From contig JANQEE010000032.1 of assembly GCA_028278525.1 (NCBI GenBank), positions 1 through 64,000 on the forward strand: a DNA stretch of 64,000 nucleotides, written 5' to 3'. Of the stretch, positions 36,348-45,424 are shown piece by piece. The notes beneath the pieces are model-generated. The model saw only the letters and a program-made list of their open reading frames with translations, did no database searches and was not told the DNA's origin. Position 1 is the stretch's first letter; every line of letters begins with the position of its first letter. Position numbers and translations under genes: made by a program. Source of the DNA: Minwuiaceae bacterium (GTDB taxonomy: Bacteria; Pseudomonadota; Alphaproteobacteria; Minwuiales; Minwuiaceae).

Positions 36348-36764
36348 GTGACCGTGTCTTTCGCGCTTAAATTCATGACCGACGCCGGCCTGCGGCGCAT
36401 GGCGAAATTCGGTGCCGTGGGCGTGCTGAACACGGCGATCGATGTCGGCCTGTTTGCCGCTCTGTTCTTCTGGGTTGGTGTCCCAACACTGGCGGCCAAT
36501 ACGGTCGCCTATTGCGGCGGCGTCACCAATAGCTTCCTGATGAACAAATACTGGACGTTTGTCGAGACCAAACAGCATGGCCGGCTGCCGCATCAGTTCG
36601 CCAAGTTCCTGGCCCTGAACCTGGTCGGTTTGGGGATCTCGAATCTGGTCCTATGGTCGCTCGAGAACCACATGCACGTCCTCGCCGCCAAGGGCATGGC
36701 CGTGGTGGCGACCTTCGTCTGGAACTACTGGACCAGCCGGCGCTTCGTCTACACCGCGCAGTAG
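36348..36764 (+). CDS. GtrA-family membrane protein (lipid-linked sugar flippase-like)
   Basis: A 138-residue protein with four membrane helices. KFGAVGVLNTAIDVGLFAAL (first helix), AYCGGVTNSFLMNKYWTF and FVWNYWTSRRFVY (last helix) are the GtrA signature. GtrA proteins are thought to flip undecaprenyl-phosphate-linked sugars made by GtrB. The start is GTG (36348), with another GTG two codons on. It lies 38 bases after the GtrB-like gene. Its last 16 bases overlap the end of the convergent dehydrogenase gene. Confidence 0.9.
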   Translation: MTVSFALKFMTDAGLRRMAKFGAVGVLNTAIDVGLFAALFFWVGVPTLAANTVAYCGGVTNSFLMNKYWTFVETKQHGRLPHQFAKFLALNLVGLGISNLVLWSLENHMHVLAAKGMAVVATFVWNYWTSRRFVYTAQ

Positions 36765-37753
36765 CCGAGTATCCGGTCGTGCAGGGCCTTGCGGAAGGTA
36801 ACGCCCTCCTTTTCCGTCCGCGTCCGGGCTTCCAGGCGCCTGCCGCCGGGCAGCCGGGCGCCCGTCTGACCGGTGATTTCCGAAAATAAAGCTTCGAACC
36901 TGTCCTCGAAATCGGCGCCGGCGGTGGCGTCCGGATTGATCGCGATGAAGAACTGGCCGGTCCGCGGCGAGCCGCCGTCATTGTCGGCGAAGGAAGACGC
37001 CTGGAACGCGAAGTGCGCGCCGGTCATGCCGGCGGCCATGATCTCGACCAGCATGGCGAGCCCGGCGCCCTTGTAGCCGCCGAGCGGCGCCATGGTTCCG
37101 GCCAGCGCCGCCTTTGGATCGGTCGTCGGCTTGCCGTCCGCATCGAACGCCCAGCCCTCCGGGATCGGCTCGTCCTTCTGCGCGTGGACCATGATCTCGC
37201 TCTTGGCGACCACGCTGGAGGATTGGTCGATCACCATCGGCGGGCCTTGCCGGCGCGGCACGCCGCAGGCGATCGGGTTGGTGCCGAACACCGGCCGGGT
37301 GCCGCCCCAGGGCGCGATCGAGCCCGGCGCGTTGACGAAACCGAGCCCGACCAGGCCTTCCTTGGCGATGCGCTCCATGTGGTAGCCGACCACGCCGCAA
37401 TTGTAGGAGTTGGTCACCGCCATCGCGGCGATGCCGGCATACCGGGCCAGCGGCAGCAGCGTTTCCATACCGATGTCGATGGCCGGATGGGCAAAGCCGT
37501 CGCAGGCGTCGACACGCAGGGCGGCGGCACCGGTCTGCGTGCTGAGCGGCGTCGCCTGCCCGTCGATCTTGCCGCATTTGGCATGCTCGCAATAGGTCGG
37601 CAGTCGGGCCAGGCCATGGCTGTGGATGCCGTCATGCTCAGCCGCCATGATCGACCGCGCGACCGACGCCGCGTTGGCTTCGGACGTGTTGCAGGCGACC
37701 AGGGCGCGGCGCGCCAGATTCTCGACCTCGGCTAGTGTCAGCGTGACCGTCAT
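36749..37753 (-). CDS. Malate/L-lactate dehydrogenase family (Ldh2-type) oxidoreductase
   Basis: A 334-residue NAD(P)-dependent dehydrogenase of the Ldh2/MDH2 family. Motifs: AAEHDGIHSHGLARLPTYCE (catalytic-region His, about 52-71), FGTNPIACGVPRR, MVIDQSSSVVAKSEIMVHA, PLGGYKGAGLAMLVEIMAAG. Members reduce keto acids such as delta-1-piperideine-2-carboxylate, oxaloacetate, sulfopyruvate or ureidoglycolate; which one applies here is unknown. Monocistronic and leftward, opposite to the gtr genes. Confidence 0.9.
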   Translation of the reverse strand: MTVTLTLAEVENLARRALVACNTSEANAASVARSIMAAEHDGIHSHGLARLPTYCEHAKCGKIDGQATPLSTQTGAAALRVDACDGFAHPAIDIGMETLLPLARYAGIAAMAVTNSYNCGVVGYHMERIAKEGLVGLGFVNAPGSIAPWGGTRPVFGTNPIACGVPRRQGPPMVIDQSSSVVAKSEIMVHAQKDEPIPEGWAFDADGKPTTDPKAALAGTMAPLGGYKGAGLAMLVEIMAAGMTGAHFAFQASSFADNDGGSPRTGQFFIAINPDATAGADFEDRFEALFSEITGQTGARLPGGRRLEARTRTEKEGVTFRKALHDRILGYCAV

Positions 37754-37823
37754 GCGATCCCTCCGGCTTCGTGCGTCTCGACGCGCTATATTGCGGGATC
37801 GGTCGGGATTTGTCTTGGCCTGT

Positions 37824-37997
37824 CAGGCTGCTGAAAAGGGATCGGCTTGTGGCCTGGATGCTTCGAGACGGCGCTTCGCGCCTTCTCAGCATGAGGGCTA
37901 ACCTATTGAAAACACGACGACCTCATCCTGAGGAGCGGCCCGAAGGGACGCGTCTCGAAGGATGGGCAAACGCCCCGCGCCCTTTTTCAGCAGCCTG
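37824..37997. repeat. Dispersed repeat element with inverted ends, copy 1
   Basis: A 174-base element bounded by CAGGCTGCTGAAAAGGG (37824-37840) and its complement CCCTTTTTCAGCAGCCTG (37980-37997). Inside are GGCCTGGATGCTTCGAGACG, GCATGAGGGCTAACC, ACGACGACCTCA and CGTCTCGAAGGATGGGC, shared with the copy at 55443-55590. It carries no gene. Its right edge touches the stop codon of the threonine dehydratase gene (37998-38000). Confidence 0.88.
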
Positions 37998-39287
37998 CTA
38001 CAGCCGGTCCGCCGACCGGCCGCTCAGTTCGCGGGCCGGATATCCATCGGCGTTCAGCGCGTCGATGATCTCGAGCACGTGCCCGGCGTTGCGGGTTTCC
38101 ACGACGACATCGACTTTGGCCTTGCGCGCCGGCACGTCATAGAACAAACGCTGGTGATAAACCTCGACGATATTGCCGCCCAGCCGGCCGATCGAATTGC
38201 AGACTCTGGCGAGCGTTCCCGGTTGATCGTGAATGTCGATGCGCAATTGGATCAGGCGTCCGTCGCGCACCATGCCTCGGCTGAGCACCGCCGCCAGCAG
38301 CCGGGCGTCGATGTTGCCGCCGCTGATAACCAGGCCGACCTTTTTACCGGCATAACGGTCCGGGTCGGCGAGCAGGGCCGCCAACGGTGCTGCGCCGGCG
38401 CCTTCCGCCACGATCTTTTGCTGTTCGACCAGGATCGTGACCGCCGTCTCCAGGTTCGGCTCGTCAACCAGCGCAAAGTCCTCGACCAGCTTCTCGGCGA
38501 TCGCCCGCGTCAGCTTTCCGGGGCTCTTGACGGCAATACCGTCGGCAATGGTCGATCCGCCCGAGGTTGGATCGGTATGGTGGATCGATTGATGCATGGA
38601 GGGAAACAGCTCCGCTTCCACGCCGACGATCTTGATATCGGGCTTCGCGGCTTTGGCCGCGATTGCCGAGCCGGCCAACAGACCGCCGCCGCCGATCGGG
38701 ATGACAAGCGTATCGAGGTCGGGCCGGTCTTCCAGCATCTCCAGGCCGACCGTGCCCTGGCCGGCAACGATTTTTGGATCGTCGTAGGGGTGAATGAACG
38801 TCAGGCCGTCGCGTTCCCTGATCTCGTTGGCCGCTTCCGCCGCGGCATCGATGCTATGGCCTGCCTGGACGACGTCCGCGCCAAGCGCCTTGGTGCGTTC
38901 CACCTTGCTGAAGGGCGTATCCTCCGGCATCACGATGGTGGCTGGGATGCCCAGTTGCCGGGCGTGGTAGGCCACGCCCTGCGCGTGATTGCCGGCCGAC
39001 ATCGCGATGACCCCGGCGGCCGCTTCCGTGTTGCTCAGGCTTTTCAGCTTGATGTAGGCGCCGCGGTCCTTGAACGAGCCGGTATATTGCAGGTTCTCCA
39101 GCTTGAGAAACAGCGAGCAACCCAGCAGGTCGGACAGGCGCGGCGCCGGGACAAGCGGCGTGCGCACCACCTGGCCGCGCAGCAGATCGGCGGCGGCGCG
39201 GATTTCCTCAATCGTGACAGGCTCGGCCAAGGCACCTTCCTCCGGCGTTTCGTCGTTGCCAAGATGCGTCGTGGTCACGCCCGGCAT
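37998..39287 (-). CDS. ilvA: Threonine ammonia-lyase (biosynthetic/catabolic ACT-domain type)
   Basis: A 429-residue PLP-dependent fold-type II enzyme. The Schiff-base Lys73 is in TGSFKDRGA, the phosphate loop is GGGGLLAGSAIAAKA, and ISGGNIDARL ends the catalytic domain (about 340). The C-terminal 75 residues form an ACT-like regulatory domain (RIDIHDQPGTLARVCNSIGR). The length fits TdcB-type deaminases with one ACT domain. I prefer the ATG at 39287 over a TTG at 39296. The product, 2-oxobutanoate, feeds isoleucine synthesis or catabolism. Symbol used in the loose sense of the family. Confidence 0.88.
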   Translation of the reverse strand: MPGVTTTHLGNDETPEEGALAEPVTIEEIRAAADLLRGQVVRTPLVPAPRLSDLLGCSLFLKLENLQYTGSFKDRGAYIKLKSLSNTEAAAGVIAMSAGNHAQGVAYHARQLGIPATIVMPEDTPFSKVERTKALGADVVQAGHSIDAAAEAANEIRERDGLTFIHPYDDPKIVAGQGTVGLEMLEDRPDLDTLVIPIGGGGLLAGSAIAAKAAKPDIKIVGVEAELFPSMHQSIHHTDPTSGGSTIADGIAVKSPGKLTRAIAEKLVEDFALVDEPNLETAVTILVEQQKIVAEGAGAAPLAALLADPDRYAGKKVGLVISGGNIDARLLAAVLSRGMVRDGRLIQLRIDIHDQPGTLARVCNSIGRLGGNIVEVYHQRLFYDVPARKAKVDVVVETRNAGHVLEIIDALNADGYPARELSGRSADRL

Positions 39288-39463
39288 TGTCCCCAATGCG
39301 ACCAGAATCGTTGGGCATTATAGAGAGTCTGACCGGAAAAGCTTTGTGCACGGTTACCGGACGGCGGAACTGGCTTGACCCAGATTTTGTCCCGTTTTCG
39401 CCAACATCAGACCATGTTTGCGCCCAACGCTCGGTCAACAGCGGAGATCGGAAGGGCTTTGGC

Positions 39464-40477
39464 ATGGCGCGTAGAGGTAGGCCGGCAAGGCGGCTCCTGG
39501 CGGCCACCCTGATGTTGGTCGCAGTTCTTTTCGGCGGCGTCGCGGCCGCCGCTTACGGCCTGTATCGGTGGGCGCCCACGGCCTCCCACGGCCATGAAGG
39601 GCCGAACGCGGTTTGGGCCGCGCACCACTGGGTGGGGCGGAGCCAGACGGCGGCGGACTATGATGGCCTCGTCGGCGAGCTCGACCGCAACGGCATCACC
39701 GACGTTTTCTTTCATGTCGGGCCGCTCGCCGGCGACGGATCGATCCCGACGGCGAAATATCCGAACGCCGCGGAATTGATCCGGCAGATCAAGCAGCGGA
39801 ACCCAGCCTTGCGGTTGCAGGCCTGGATCGGCCAGGTGGAACGGCAGGGCGGCGGTCCCCTGGACCTGTCGAATCCGCAAACCCGCGCCACCGTCGTCGC
39901 GACGGCCGAATCGTTTCTGGACCTCGGCTTCGACGGCATCCATTACAACATCGAACCGATCAGGTCCGGCAATACGGACCTTCTGGCGTTGTTGGACCGA
40001 ACCGCGGCGTCGACCGCTTCGCGCGGCAGGATTCTGTCTATGGCGACCGACGAGATGTCGCTGTTCCCCGGCGCGGATGCGCTGGCCGGCATGATCTCCC
40101 CGCGCGCCTCTTTATGGAGCCCGGCCTACTATCGGCAGGTGGCGGACCGTGTCGATCAGGTCGCGGTCATGATGTACGACACGATGTCGCCGACGGATTG
40201 GATCTTCGGAACCGTGGTGGCCTGGGAAACGTACCGGTTGCTGTCCGTGGTCGGCCGGGACACCACCCTGTTCATGGGCGTGCCGACCTATGAGGAGCGT
40301 CGGCCCGGTTTCCGTCCTGAGGCGGAGAACATGGCCTCGGGCCTGCGCGGCATAAACCTCGGACGACGAATCTCGGATCGTGCGGTGGGGCCGTTCGGCG
40401 TCGCCATCTATGCCCATTGGACCACGGACCTGGATGAATGGCGGACGTACCGCCGCGCATGGCTCGGTCGGCCATAA
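39464..40477 (+). CDS. Exported TIM-barrel-like protein of unknown function (glycosidase-like)
   Basis: A 337-residue protein starting at the ATG at 39464 (GGAAGGG upstream). A basic start (MARRGRPARRLL) and hydrophobic segment at about 12-35 form a signal anchor. The rest looks like a glycoside hydrolase-type barrel: DVFFHVGPLAGDG, LRLQAWIGQVE, FDGIHYNIEPI (a DGIHxxxE stretch like GH18 DGxDxDxE active sites), RILSMATDEM, VAVMMYDTM and FGVAIYAHWTTDLDEW. The Glu in NIEP could be catalytic. I recognise the fold type but no named family. The long upstream open frame has no family-like residues. Confidence 0.7.
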   Translation: MARRGRPARRLLAATLMLVAVLFGGVAAAAYGLYRWAPTASHGHEGPNAVWAAHHWVGRSQTAADYDGLVGELDRNGITDVFFHVGPLAGDGSIPTAKYPNAAELIRQIKQRNPALRLQAWIGQVERQGGGPLDLSNPQTRATVVATAESFLDLGFDGIHYNIEPIRSGNTDLLALLDRTAASTASRGRILSMATDEMSLFPGADALAGMISPRASLWSPAYYRQVADRVDQVAVMMYDTMSPTDWIFGTVVAWETYRLLSVVGRDTTLFMGVPTYEERRPGFRPEAENMASGLRGINLGRRISDRAVGPFGVAIYAHWTTDLDEWRTYRRAWLGRP

Positions 40478-40537
40478 CTGTCCCCGGCCCGTTTCGGTGG
40501 CATACTGTTCCCATAATGGCGAGGGGAGGGCCGGCCG

Positions 40538-41539
40538 ATGAGCGACGGTCGTTCGCGGATTTCGACGGATCTGGATTTCGGGCGGGACGGCAAGCAGGTC
40601 GGCTACCTGAATGTGCCGCATTCGCGCGACAGTTCCGCCTGGGGTACGCTGCTGATGCCGATCACCGTCATTCGCAACGGCGACGGCCCGACGGTGCTGT
40701 TCACCGGCGCCAACCACGGCGACGAATACGAAGGGCCGGTCGCCCTCAGCAAGCTCGCCCGCGCGCTGGAACCGGATCGGATCGACGGCCGCGTCATCAT
40801 CCTGCCGGCGCTCAACCTGCCGGCCTTCAAGGCTGCCCGCCGCCTGTCGCCGATTGACGGCAAGAACATGAACCGTTCCTTCCCGGGCAGCCGCAACGGC
40901 ACCATGACCGAGGTGATCGCCCACTATGTCTATACGGAACTGCTGCCGCTGGCCGATGTCGTCGTGGACCTGCATTCCGGCGGCAAGTCGATGACATTGC
41001 TGCCATGCGCCGTGATGCACCGGCTGTCCGACAAGGCGCTTGAGGCCCGGACCATGGAGGCGCTGCAGGCCTTCGGCGCGCCGGCCGGCCTGGTTCTGGA
41101 GGAACTGGATTCCGAAGGCATGCTCGACACGGCGGTCGAAGAGATGGGCAAGGTCTTTCTGTCGACCGAACTCGGCGGCGGCGGCACGCTGTCGGTGCCA
41201 ACGGTGGCGATCGCCGACCGCGGCGTGCGCAATATTCTAAGCCATTTCGGCGTCTTGGAAGACACGCCTGCGCCGTCCGTTGAGCCGACCCGGCTCATGG
41301 AAGTGCCGGACACCGACTGCTACGTCGCGGCGGGCCACGACGGCCTGTTCGAGCCACTGTTCGAGGTCGGCGACAGCGTCGCGGCCGGCCAGCCGGTCGG
41401 CAGGCTCCATTTCATTGAGGATCCTCACCGGCAGCCAGTCGATCTGCCGGCCCGCCGTGCCGGCACCCTCATCTGTCGGCGCGTGCCAAGTGAGACCGAA
41501 CGGGGCGACTGCGTTGCCGTGATCGCCCAGGACCTCTAA
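40538..41539 (+). CDS. doeB: N2-acetyl-2,4-diaminobutanoate deacetylase DoeB-like (aspartoacylase family)
   Basis: A 333-residue zinc hydrolase of the succinylglutamate desuccinylase/aspartoacylase family. Zinc ligands are His60 and Glu63 (NHGDEYEGP) and His146 (VVDLHSGG). NMNRSFPGSRNGTMTE is the substrate region. In ectoine degradation DoeB (EutE) removes acetyl from the ring-opened product made by DoeA. The doeA and eutB homologues lie just downstream on the opposite strand, which supports this role over plain aspartoacylase. GGGAGGG 7 bases before the ATG supports the start. A C-terminal biotinyl/lipoyl-like barrel (about 260-320) is also normal. Confidence 0.85.
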   Translation: MSDGRSRISTDLDFGRDGKQVGYLNVPHSRDSSAWGTLLMPITVIRNGDGPTVLFTGANHGDEYEGPVALSKLARALEPDRIDGRVIILPALNLPAFKAARRLSPIDGKNMNRSFPGSRNGTMTEVIAHYVYTELLPLADVVVDLHSGGKSMTLLPCAVMHRLSDKALEARTMEALQAFGAPAGLVLEELDSEGMLDTAVEEMGKVFLSTELGGGGTLSVPTVAIADRGVRNILSHFGVLEDTPAPSVEPTRLMEVPDTDCYVAAGHDGLFEPLFEVGDSVAAGQPVGRLHFIEDPHRQPVDLPARRAGTLICRRVPSETERGDCVAVIAQDL

Positions 41540-41576
41540 ATCTCAATGCGTTAAAGCGACTCTTTAATGAGCGGAT

Positions 41577-41798
41577 TCAACGAATATCTTCGGGCAGATC
41601 CATCTCCAGGATCGTCATGTGAAAAGCGTAGGAGATCTCTCCCTCGTCGTCGTCGCGATAGATGACGCCGATAAATTCGTCGGCCAGGTGAACCTCGACC
41701 GAGTCGTCGCTCTTCTCTCGAATTCTTAGTGAAATACGGTCGGTTCCAAGCTTGTCCCGGAGATATTGTTGAAGCCGTACGATTTCGGATGTTTGCAA
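41577..41798 (-). CDS. DUF3126 family small protein
   Basis: A 73-residue soluble, acidic protein: EIVRLQQYLRDKLG, ADEFIGVIYRDDDEGEISY and ILEMDLPED. This pattern is DUF3126, a small alphaproteobacterial family of unknown function. The start codon appears to be TTG (41796-41798); no ATG is available without losing the first helix, and the ribosome binding site is weak. It lies between convergent doeB (37 bases away) and the doeA stop. Confidence 0.82.
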   Translation of the reverse strand: MQTSEIVRLQQYLRDKLGTDRISLRIREKSDDSVEVHLADEFIGVIYRDDDEGEISYAFHMTILEMDLPEDIR

Positions 41799-41955
41799 AA
41801 CGTGTGTCCCACTGTGTTATCGGGCGGCGCGGCCGCCGGTTTTGGCACCCCCTCGGTCCGCGGTTTTGCTGACCCCCGGACCCTGAATTCAGGATGCACA
41901 ATAATTGAACATTGCCACTGCCGCCAGACGCTCCGCGGATGCGCGGCAATTTCGT

Positions 41956-43128
41956 TCAGTCCTTTACGAACAGCTGGCGCGGGAAGTTTGCGAACGGTGT
42001 CGCGCCGGTTTCGGTGACGCGAAAGCACTCGCTGATTTCGACACCCCAATCGTCGAGCCAGATGCCCGGAATCATATGCAGAGTCATATTGGGGCGCAGT
42101 TCGGTTTTGTCACCGGGGCGCAGGCTCATGGTGTGTTCGCCCCAGTCCGGCGGATAGTTGACACCGGTCGAGTACCCGATGCGCGATTCCTTGATCAGGC
42201 CGCTTTTCTCGATCGTCTTGCGCCAGACTGCCTCCACCTCTTCGCAGGTAACGCCGGGGCGGACAAAGTCCAGGGCCGCGTCGATGCCTTCGACCACCGC
42301 GGCGGCCGCATCCGCCAGTTTCTGCGGCGGTTTGCCCAGATGCACTGTGCGCGCCATCGGGCAGTGGTAGTGCAGGCGCGCGGCGGCAAGTTCCAGGATC
42401 GTCGCCTCGCCGGACCTGAACGGCTGGTCGGTCCAGGTAAGATGCGGGGTGGAGGTGCCGACGCCGGTCGGCAGCATTGGGCATAGGCCGGTATAGTCGC
42501 CGCCGAATTCCGGGTGCCCGCCGATCTGCGTCTGGTAAATCGCGGCCACCGCGTCGCATTGGCGGACTCCGGATTCCACCATGTCGATGCCGACCTGCAT
42601 GGTCTTTTCGATCAGGCGGGCCGCCTGTTCCATATAGCCGATTTCGCGCGGCGACTTGATCGCCCGCACCCAGTTGACCAAGCCGGTGGCGTCGGCAAAC
42701 CGGGCGTTCGGCAGGCCGCGCTTCAGCGCCTCGTGGCAGGCGGCGGTGAAGTAATAGGCGTCCATCTCCACGCCGACGGTCTTGGTCCCCCAGGCCGCGC
42801 CGTTCAGGTAATCGGCGACGAAATCCATCGGGTGCTTTTCGGTGTTCTGAACGTAGTCGTCCGGATAGGCGACGATGGCGTCGTGGTCCAGATAGGTCGT
42901 GACCTTGGCCGCGTTGCCGTCCATGCCTCGGCCGATCCAGACCGGCTCCGGCCGGTCCAGCGCGACGATCACCAACTGATGCACGTAGAACGACCAGCCG
43001 TCGTAGCCCGTCAGGTAGTTCATGTTCGCCGGATCGGTCGCCAGCAGGACGTCGATGCCACGCGCCTCCATGCTCGCCTTGGTCTTCGCGATGCGCTCGA
43101 GATATTCGGCTTTTTCGAAAGGCAGCAT
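41956..43128 (-). CDS. doeA: Ectoine hydrolase DoeA/EutD (M24 peptidase-like)
   Basis: A 390-residue member of the Xaa-Pro-aminopeptidase-like (pita-bread) fold. ANMNYLTGYDGWSFYVHQ, GRGMDGNAAKVTTY, YPDDYVQNTEKHPMDFVA, HLTWTDQPF, YHCPMARTVHLG and YPPDWGEHTMSLRPGD are the stretches I recall from DoeA/EutD ectoine hydrolases. It opens the ectoine ring to N-acetyldiaminobutyrates in the cytosol. Three bases separate its ATG from the eutB stop, so the two are coupled. With doeB (opposite strand) it gives a core ectoine catabolic set. Confidence 0.9.
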   Translation of the reverse strand: MLPFEKAEYLERIAKTKASMEARGIDVLLATDPANMNYLTGYDGWSFYVHQLVIVALDRPEPVWIGRGMDGNAAKVTTYLDHDAIVAYPDDYVQNTEKHPMDFVADYLNGAAWGTKTVGVEMDAYYFTAACHEALKRGLPNARFADATGLVNWVRAIKSPREIGYMEQAARLIEKTMQVGIDMVESGVRQCDAVAAIYQTQIGGHPEFGGDYTGLCPMLPTGVGTSTPHLTWTDQPFRSGEATILELAAARLHYHCPMARTVHLGKPPQKLADAAAAVVEGIDAALDFVRPGVTCEEVEAVWRKTIEKSGLIKESRIGYSTGVNYPPDWGEHTMSLRPGDKTELRPNMTLHMIPGIWLDDWGVEISECFRVTETGATPFANFPRQLFVKD

Positions 43129-43131
43129 GCT

Positions 43132-44103
43132 TCAGGCGCCGACGATCTTGTCGAACTTGTCCATGTCGATATTGCCGCCGCTGATCACCACCGCCACCTT
43201 GGCCCCGATGTCGCCGGCCAGGCCGTTCAGCAGGGCCGCGATGCCGACCGAAGCCCCGCCTTCGACGATCAGCCGCTCCTGCCGATAGGCGTGCCGAACA
43301 GCGTCCGCGATCTGTTCCTCGCTGACCAGCAGCATGTCGTCCACATGATCGCGGACCAGATCGAAGGTGTAGTGGTTCTCGAGCCCCAGGCTGCCGGTCA
43401 GGCAGTCCGCCAGGCTCGGCTCTTCGTCGACCGGCACCGGCTTGCCGGCCCGTTGGCTTTCGTACATCGCGGCGCCGTTCTCCATCGTCACCCCGATCAC
43501 CCGGATATCGCGGGTGGCGGATTTCAGCGCCAGGGCGATGCCGCCTATCAGCCCGCCGCCGGACAGCGGCACGATGGCGGTGTCGATGTCCGGCATGTCT
43601 TCCAGCAGTTCCAGCCCGATGGTGCCCTGGCCGGCGATCACGAACGGATCGTCGAACGGCGAGACCCAGACCAGCCCTTCCTCGTCGACCAGGCGGCGCG
43701 CCTCGACCTCGGCGTCGTCCTGGCTGCGGCCGACGATCCTGACGTCGGCGCCCAGGTCCCTGATCGCCTGCACCTTGTTGTCCGGCACCAGATCCGACAT
43801 GCAGATTACGGCGCGGATGCCCAGCCGGCACGCCGCCGCCGAAACGCCGCGGCCGTGGTTGCCGGTCGACACCGCGATCACGCCGCGCGCCCGTTCCGCC
43901 TCGCTCAAATTCATCAGCCGGTTGGTGGCGCCGCGCAGTTTGAACGCGCCGGTGTCCTGAAGACATTCCAGTTTCAGGCAGACCTCGGCGCCGGTCTTCT
44001 CCGACAGGGATGCCGATCGCGCCAGCGGCGTCCGCCGCACGTAGGGTGCGATGGTCCGGCGCGCCCGGTATACGTCGCGTAGCGTAATGTCGCCCGGCTG
44101 CAT
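43132..44103 (-). CDS. eutB: Hydroxyectoine utilisation dehydratase EutB
   Basis: A 323-residue PLP enzyme of the threonine dehydratase fold without an ACT domain. Lys55 in TGAFKLRGAT is the Schiff base, and GGGLIGGIALALKS is the phosphate loop. It starts ITLRDVYRARRTIAPYVRRTP. In the ectoine cluster EutB converts a hydroxylated diaminobutyrate. I chose the ATG at 44103 (AGGGGA 6 bases upstream) over the GTG at 44124. The gene begins 17 bases after folA on the same strand and directly precedes doeA, which favours EutB over ordinary threonine dehydratase. Confidence 0.85.
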   Translation of the reverse strand: MQPGDITLRDVYRARRTIAPYVRRTPLARSASLSEKTGAEVCLKLECLQDTGAFKLRGATNRLMNLSEAERARGVIAVSTGNHGRGVSAAACRLGIRAVICMSDLVPDNKVQAIRDLGADVRIVGRSQDDAEVEARRLVDEEGLVWVSPFDDPFVIAGQGTIGLELLEDMPDIDTAIVPLSGGGLIGGIALALKSATRDIRVIGVTMENGAAMYESQRAGKPVPVDEEPSLADCLTGSLGLENHYTFDLVRDHVDDMLLVSEEQIADAVRHAYRQERLIVEGGASVGIAALLNGLAGDIGAKVAVVISGGNIDMDKFDKIVGA

Positions 44104-44120
44104 AGCGGTCCCCTGGTTGT

Positions 44121-44621
44121 TCACGAACGGTCAAGCACGACGAAACTGTAGTCGTAACCGCCGGCCGGGGCATCGAAATCCTCGCGGGCGGTCTCCCGCC
44201 ATGTTGCCGGGTCCAGATCAGGAAAGCGCGCATCGCCGTCGATGGCGGCGTGGACTTCCGTCAGATAGATCCGGTCGGCTCGGCTCAGGGCCTGGGCGTA
44301 GATCTCCGATCCGCCGGCGATCATGATTTCGTCGGCTCCGTCCGCCCTTGCGACGTCCCCGGCCAGCCGCACCGCGCTATCCAGGTCGTGCGCCACTTTC
44401 ACGCCCTCGGCGTCGAACTCCCTGTCGCGGGTGACGACGATGGTGGTTCGGCCGGGCAGGGGCCGACCAACCGACTCGAAGGTCTTGCGCCCCATCACCA
44501 ATGGTTTGTCCATGGTGGTGGCTTTGAAATACTTCATATCTTCGGAAATGCGCCAGGGCAGGCCGTTGTCGCGCCCGATCACGCCGTTATCGGCGCGCGC
44601 CACGATCAGGGCGATCCGCAT
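44121..44621 (-). CDS. folA: Dihydrofolate reductase
   Basis: A 166-residue DHFR. It begins RIALIVARADNGVIGRDNGL, with the catalytic acid Asp28 (RISEDMK), VMGRKTFESVGRPLPGRTTI (about 44-63, NADPH site) and ADEIMIAGGSEIYAQAL near 95-111. It reduces dihydrofolate, produced by ThyA, to tetrahydrofolate. It starts 8 bases after the thyA stop, the common thyA-folA order. A normal-length housekeeping enzyme. Confidence 0.95.
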   Translation of the reverse strand: MRIALIVARADNGVIGRDNGLPWRISEDMKYFKATTMDKPLVMGRKTFESVGRPLPGRTTIVVTRDREFDAEGVKVAHDLDSAVRLAGDVARADGADEIMIAGGSEIYAQALSRADRIYLTEVHAAIDGDARFPDLDPATWRETAREDFDAPAGGYDYSFVVLDRS

Positions 44622-44629
44622 GGCCGCCC

Positions 44630-45424
44630 TTAAACCGCGACCGGCGCCGCGATATGCGGATGGCTCTGGTAGTTCCTGAGTTCGATATCGTCGTAAGTGA
44701 ACGCGAAGAGATCGGTCACCGCGGGATTGAGGTGGACGGTCGGCAATGGCAGCGGCTCCCGCTTAAGCTGCTCGTCCACTTGCTCAAGATGGTTGAGGTA
44801 GAGATGCGCGTCGCCGAAGCTGTGGATGAACGATCCGGGCTCTAGGTCGCAGACCTGCGCGATCATCAGCGTCAGCAAGGCGTAGGAGGCGATGTTGAAC
44901 GGCACGCCCAGGAAAATGTCGGCGCTGCGCTGATAAAGCTGGCAGGACAGCTTGCCGTCGGCGACGTAGAACTGGAACAGGCAGTGGCAGGGCGCCAGCG
45001 CCATGCGGTCGATGTCGGCCACGTTCCAGGCGTTGACGATCATCCGCCGCGAATCCGGGTTGGTCCGGATCTGGTCGATCAACTCTGCGATCTGGTCGAT
45101 CTTGCGTCCGTCCGGCGCGGGCCAGGAGCGCCATTGCGCGCCGTAGATCGGCCCAAGATCGCCGTCCGGCCCGGCCCATTCGTCCCAGATCCTGACGCCG
45201 TTGTCCTTCAGGTATTTCACGTTGGTGTCGCCGGCCAGGAACCAGATCAGTTCGTGCACGATCGACTTCATGTGCAGCTTCTTGGTGGTCACCAGCGGAA
45301 ACCCGTCGGCCAGGTCGAAGCGCATCTGATAGCCGAAAATGCTGCGCGTGCCGGTCCCCGTCCGGTCCGATTTCTCGGCCCCGTTGTCCCGCACATGGCG
45401 CATCAGATCCAGGTATTGCTGCAT
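44630..45424 (-). CDS. thyA: Thymidylate synthase ThyA
   Basis: A 264-residue ThyA, the same length as the E. coli enzyme, with Cys146 in the catalytic [11 protein letters not shown] stretch and the dUMP-binding [11 protein letters not shown] upstream of it. It starts at the ATG at 45424 with AGGAGA 5 bases upstream; the in-frame extension to 45658 reads through a palindromic repeat and is not coding. It converts dUMP to dTMP using methylenetetrahydrofolate. First gene of a leftward thyA-folA-eutB-doeA string. Confidence 0.96.
   Translation of the reverse strand: MQQYLDLMRHVRDNGAEKSDRTGTGTRSIFGYQMRFDLADGFPLVTTKKLHMKSIVHELIWFLAGDTNVKYLKDNGVRIWDEWAGPDGDLGPIYGAQWRSWPAPDGRKIDQIAELIDQIRTNPDSRRMIVNAWNVADIDRMALAPCHCLFQFYVADGKLSCQLYQRSADIFLGVPFNIASYALLTLMIAQVCDLEPGSFIHSFGDAHLYLNHLEQVDEQLKREPLPLPTVHLNPAVTDLFAFTYDDIELRNYQSHPHIAAPVAV

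Noticed and set aside
39287-39463. N-terminal extension of the barrel-like protein
   Set aside because: The upstream codons have no family-like content and overlap the dehydratase start; the ATG at 39464 has a good ribosome binding site and opens a signal sequence.
42110-44233. A 707-codon minus-strand frame
   Set aside because: It is a shadow of doeA and eutB in a different phase, Arg-rich and without domain features.
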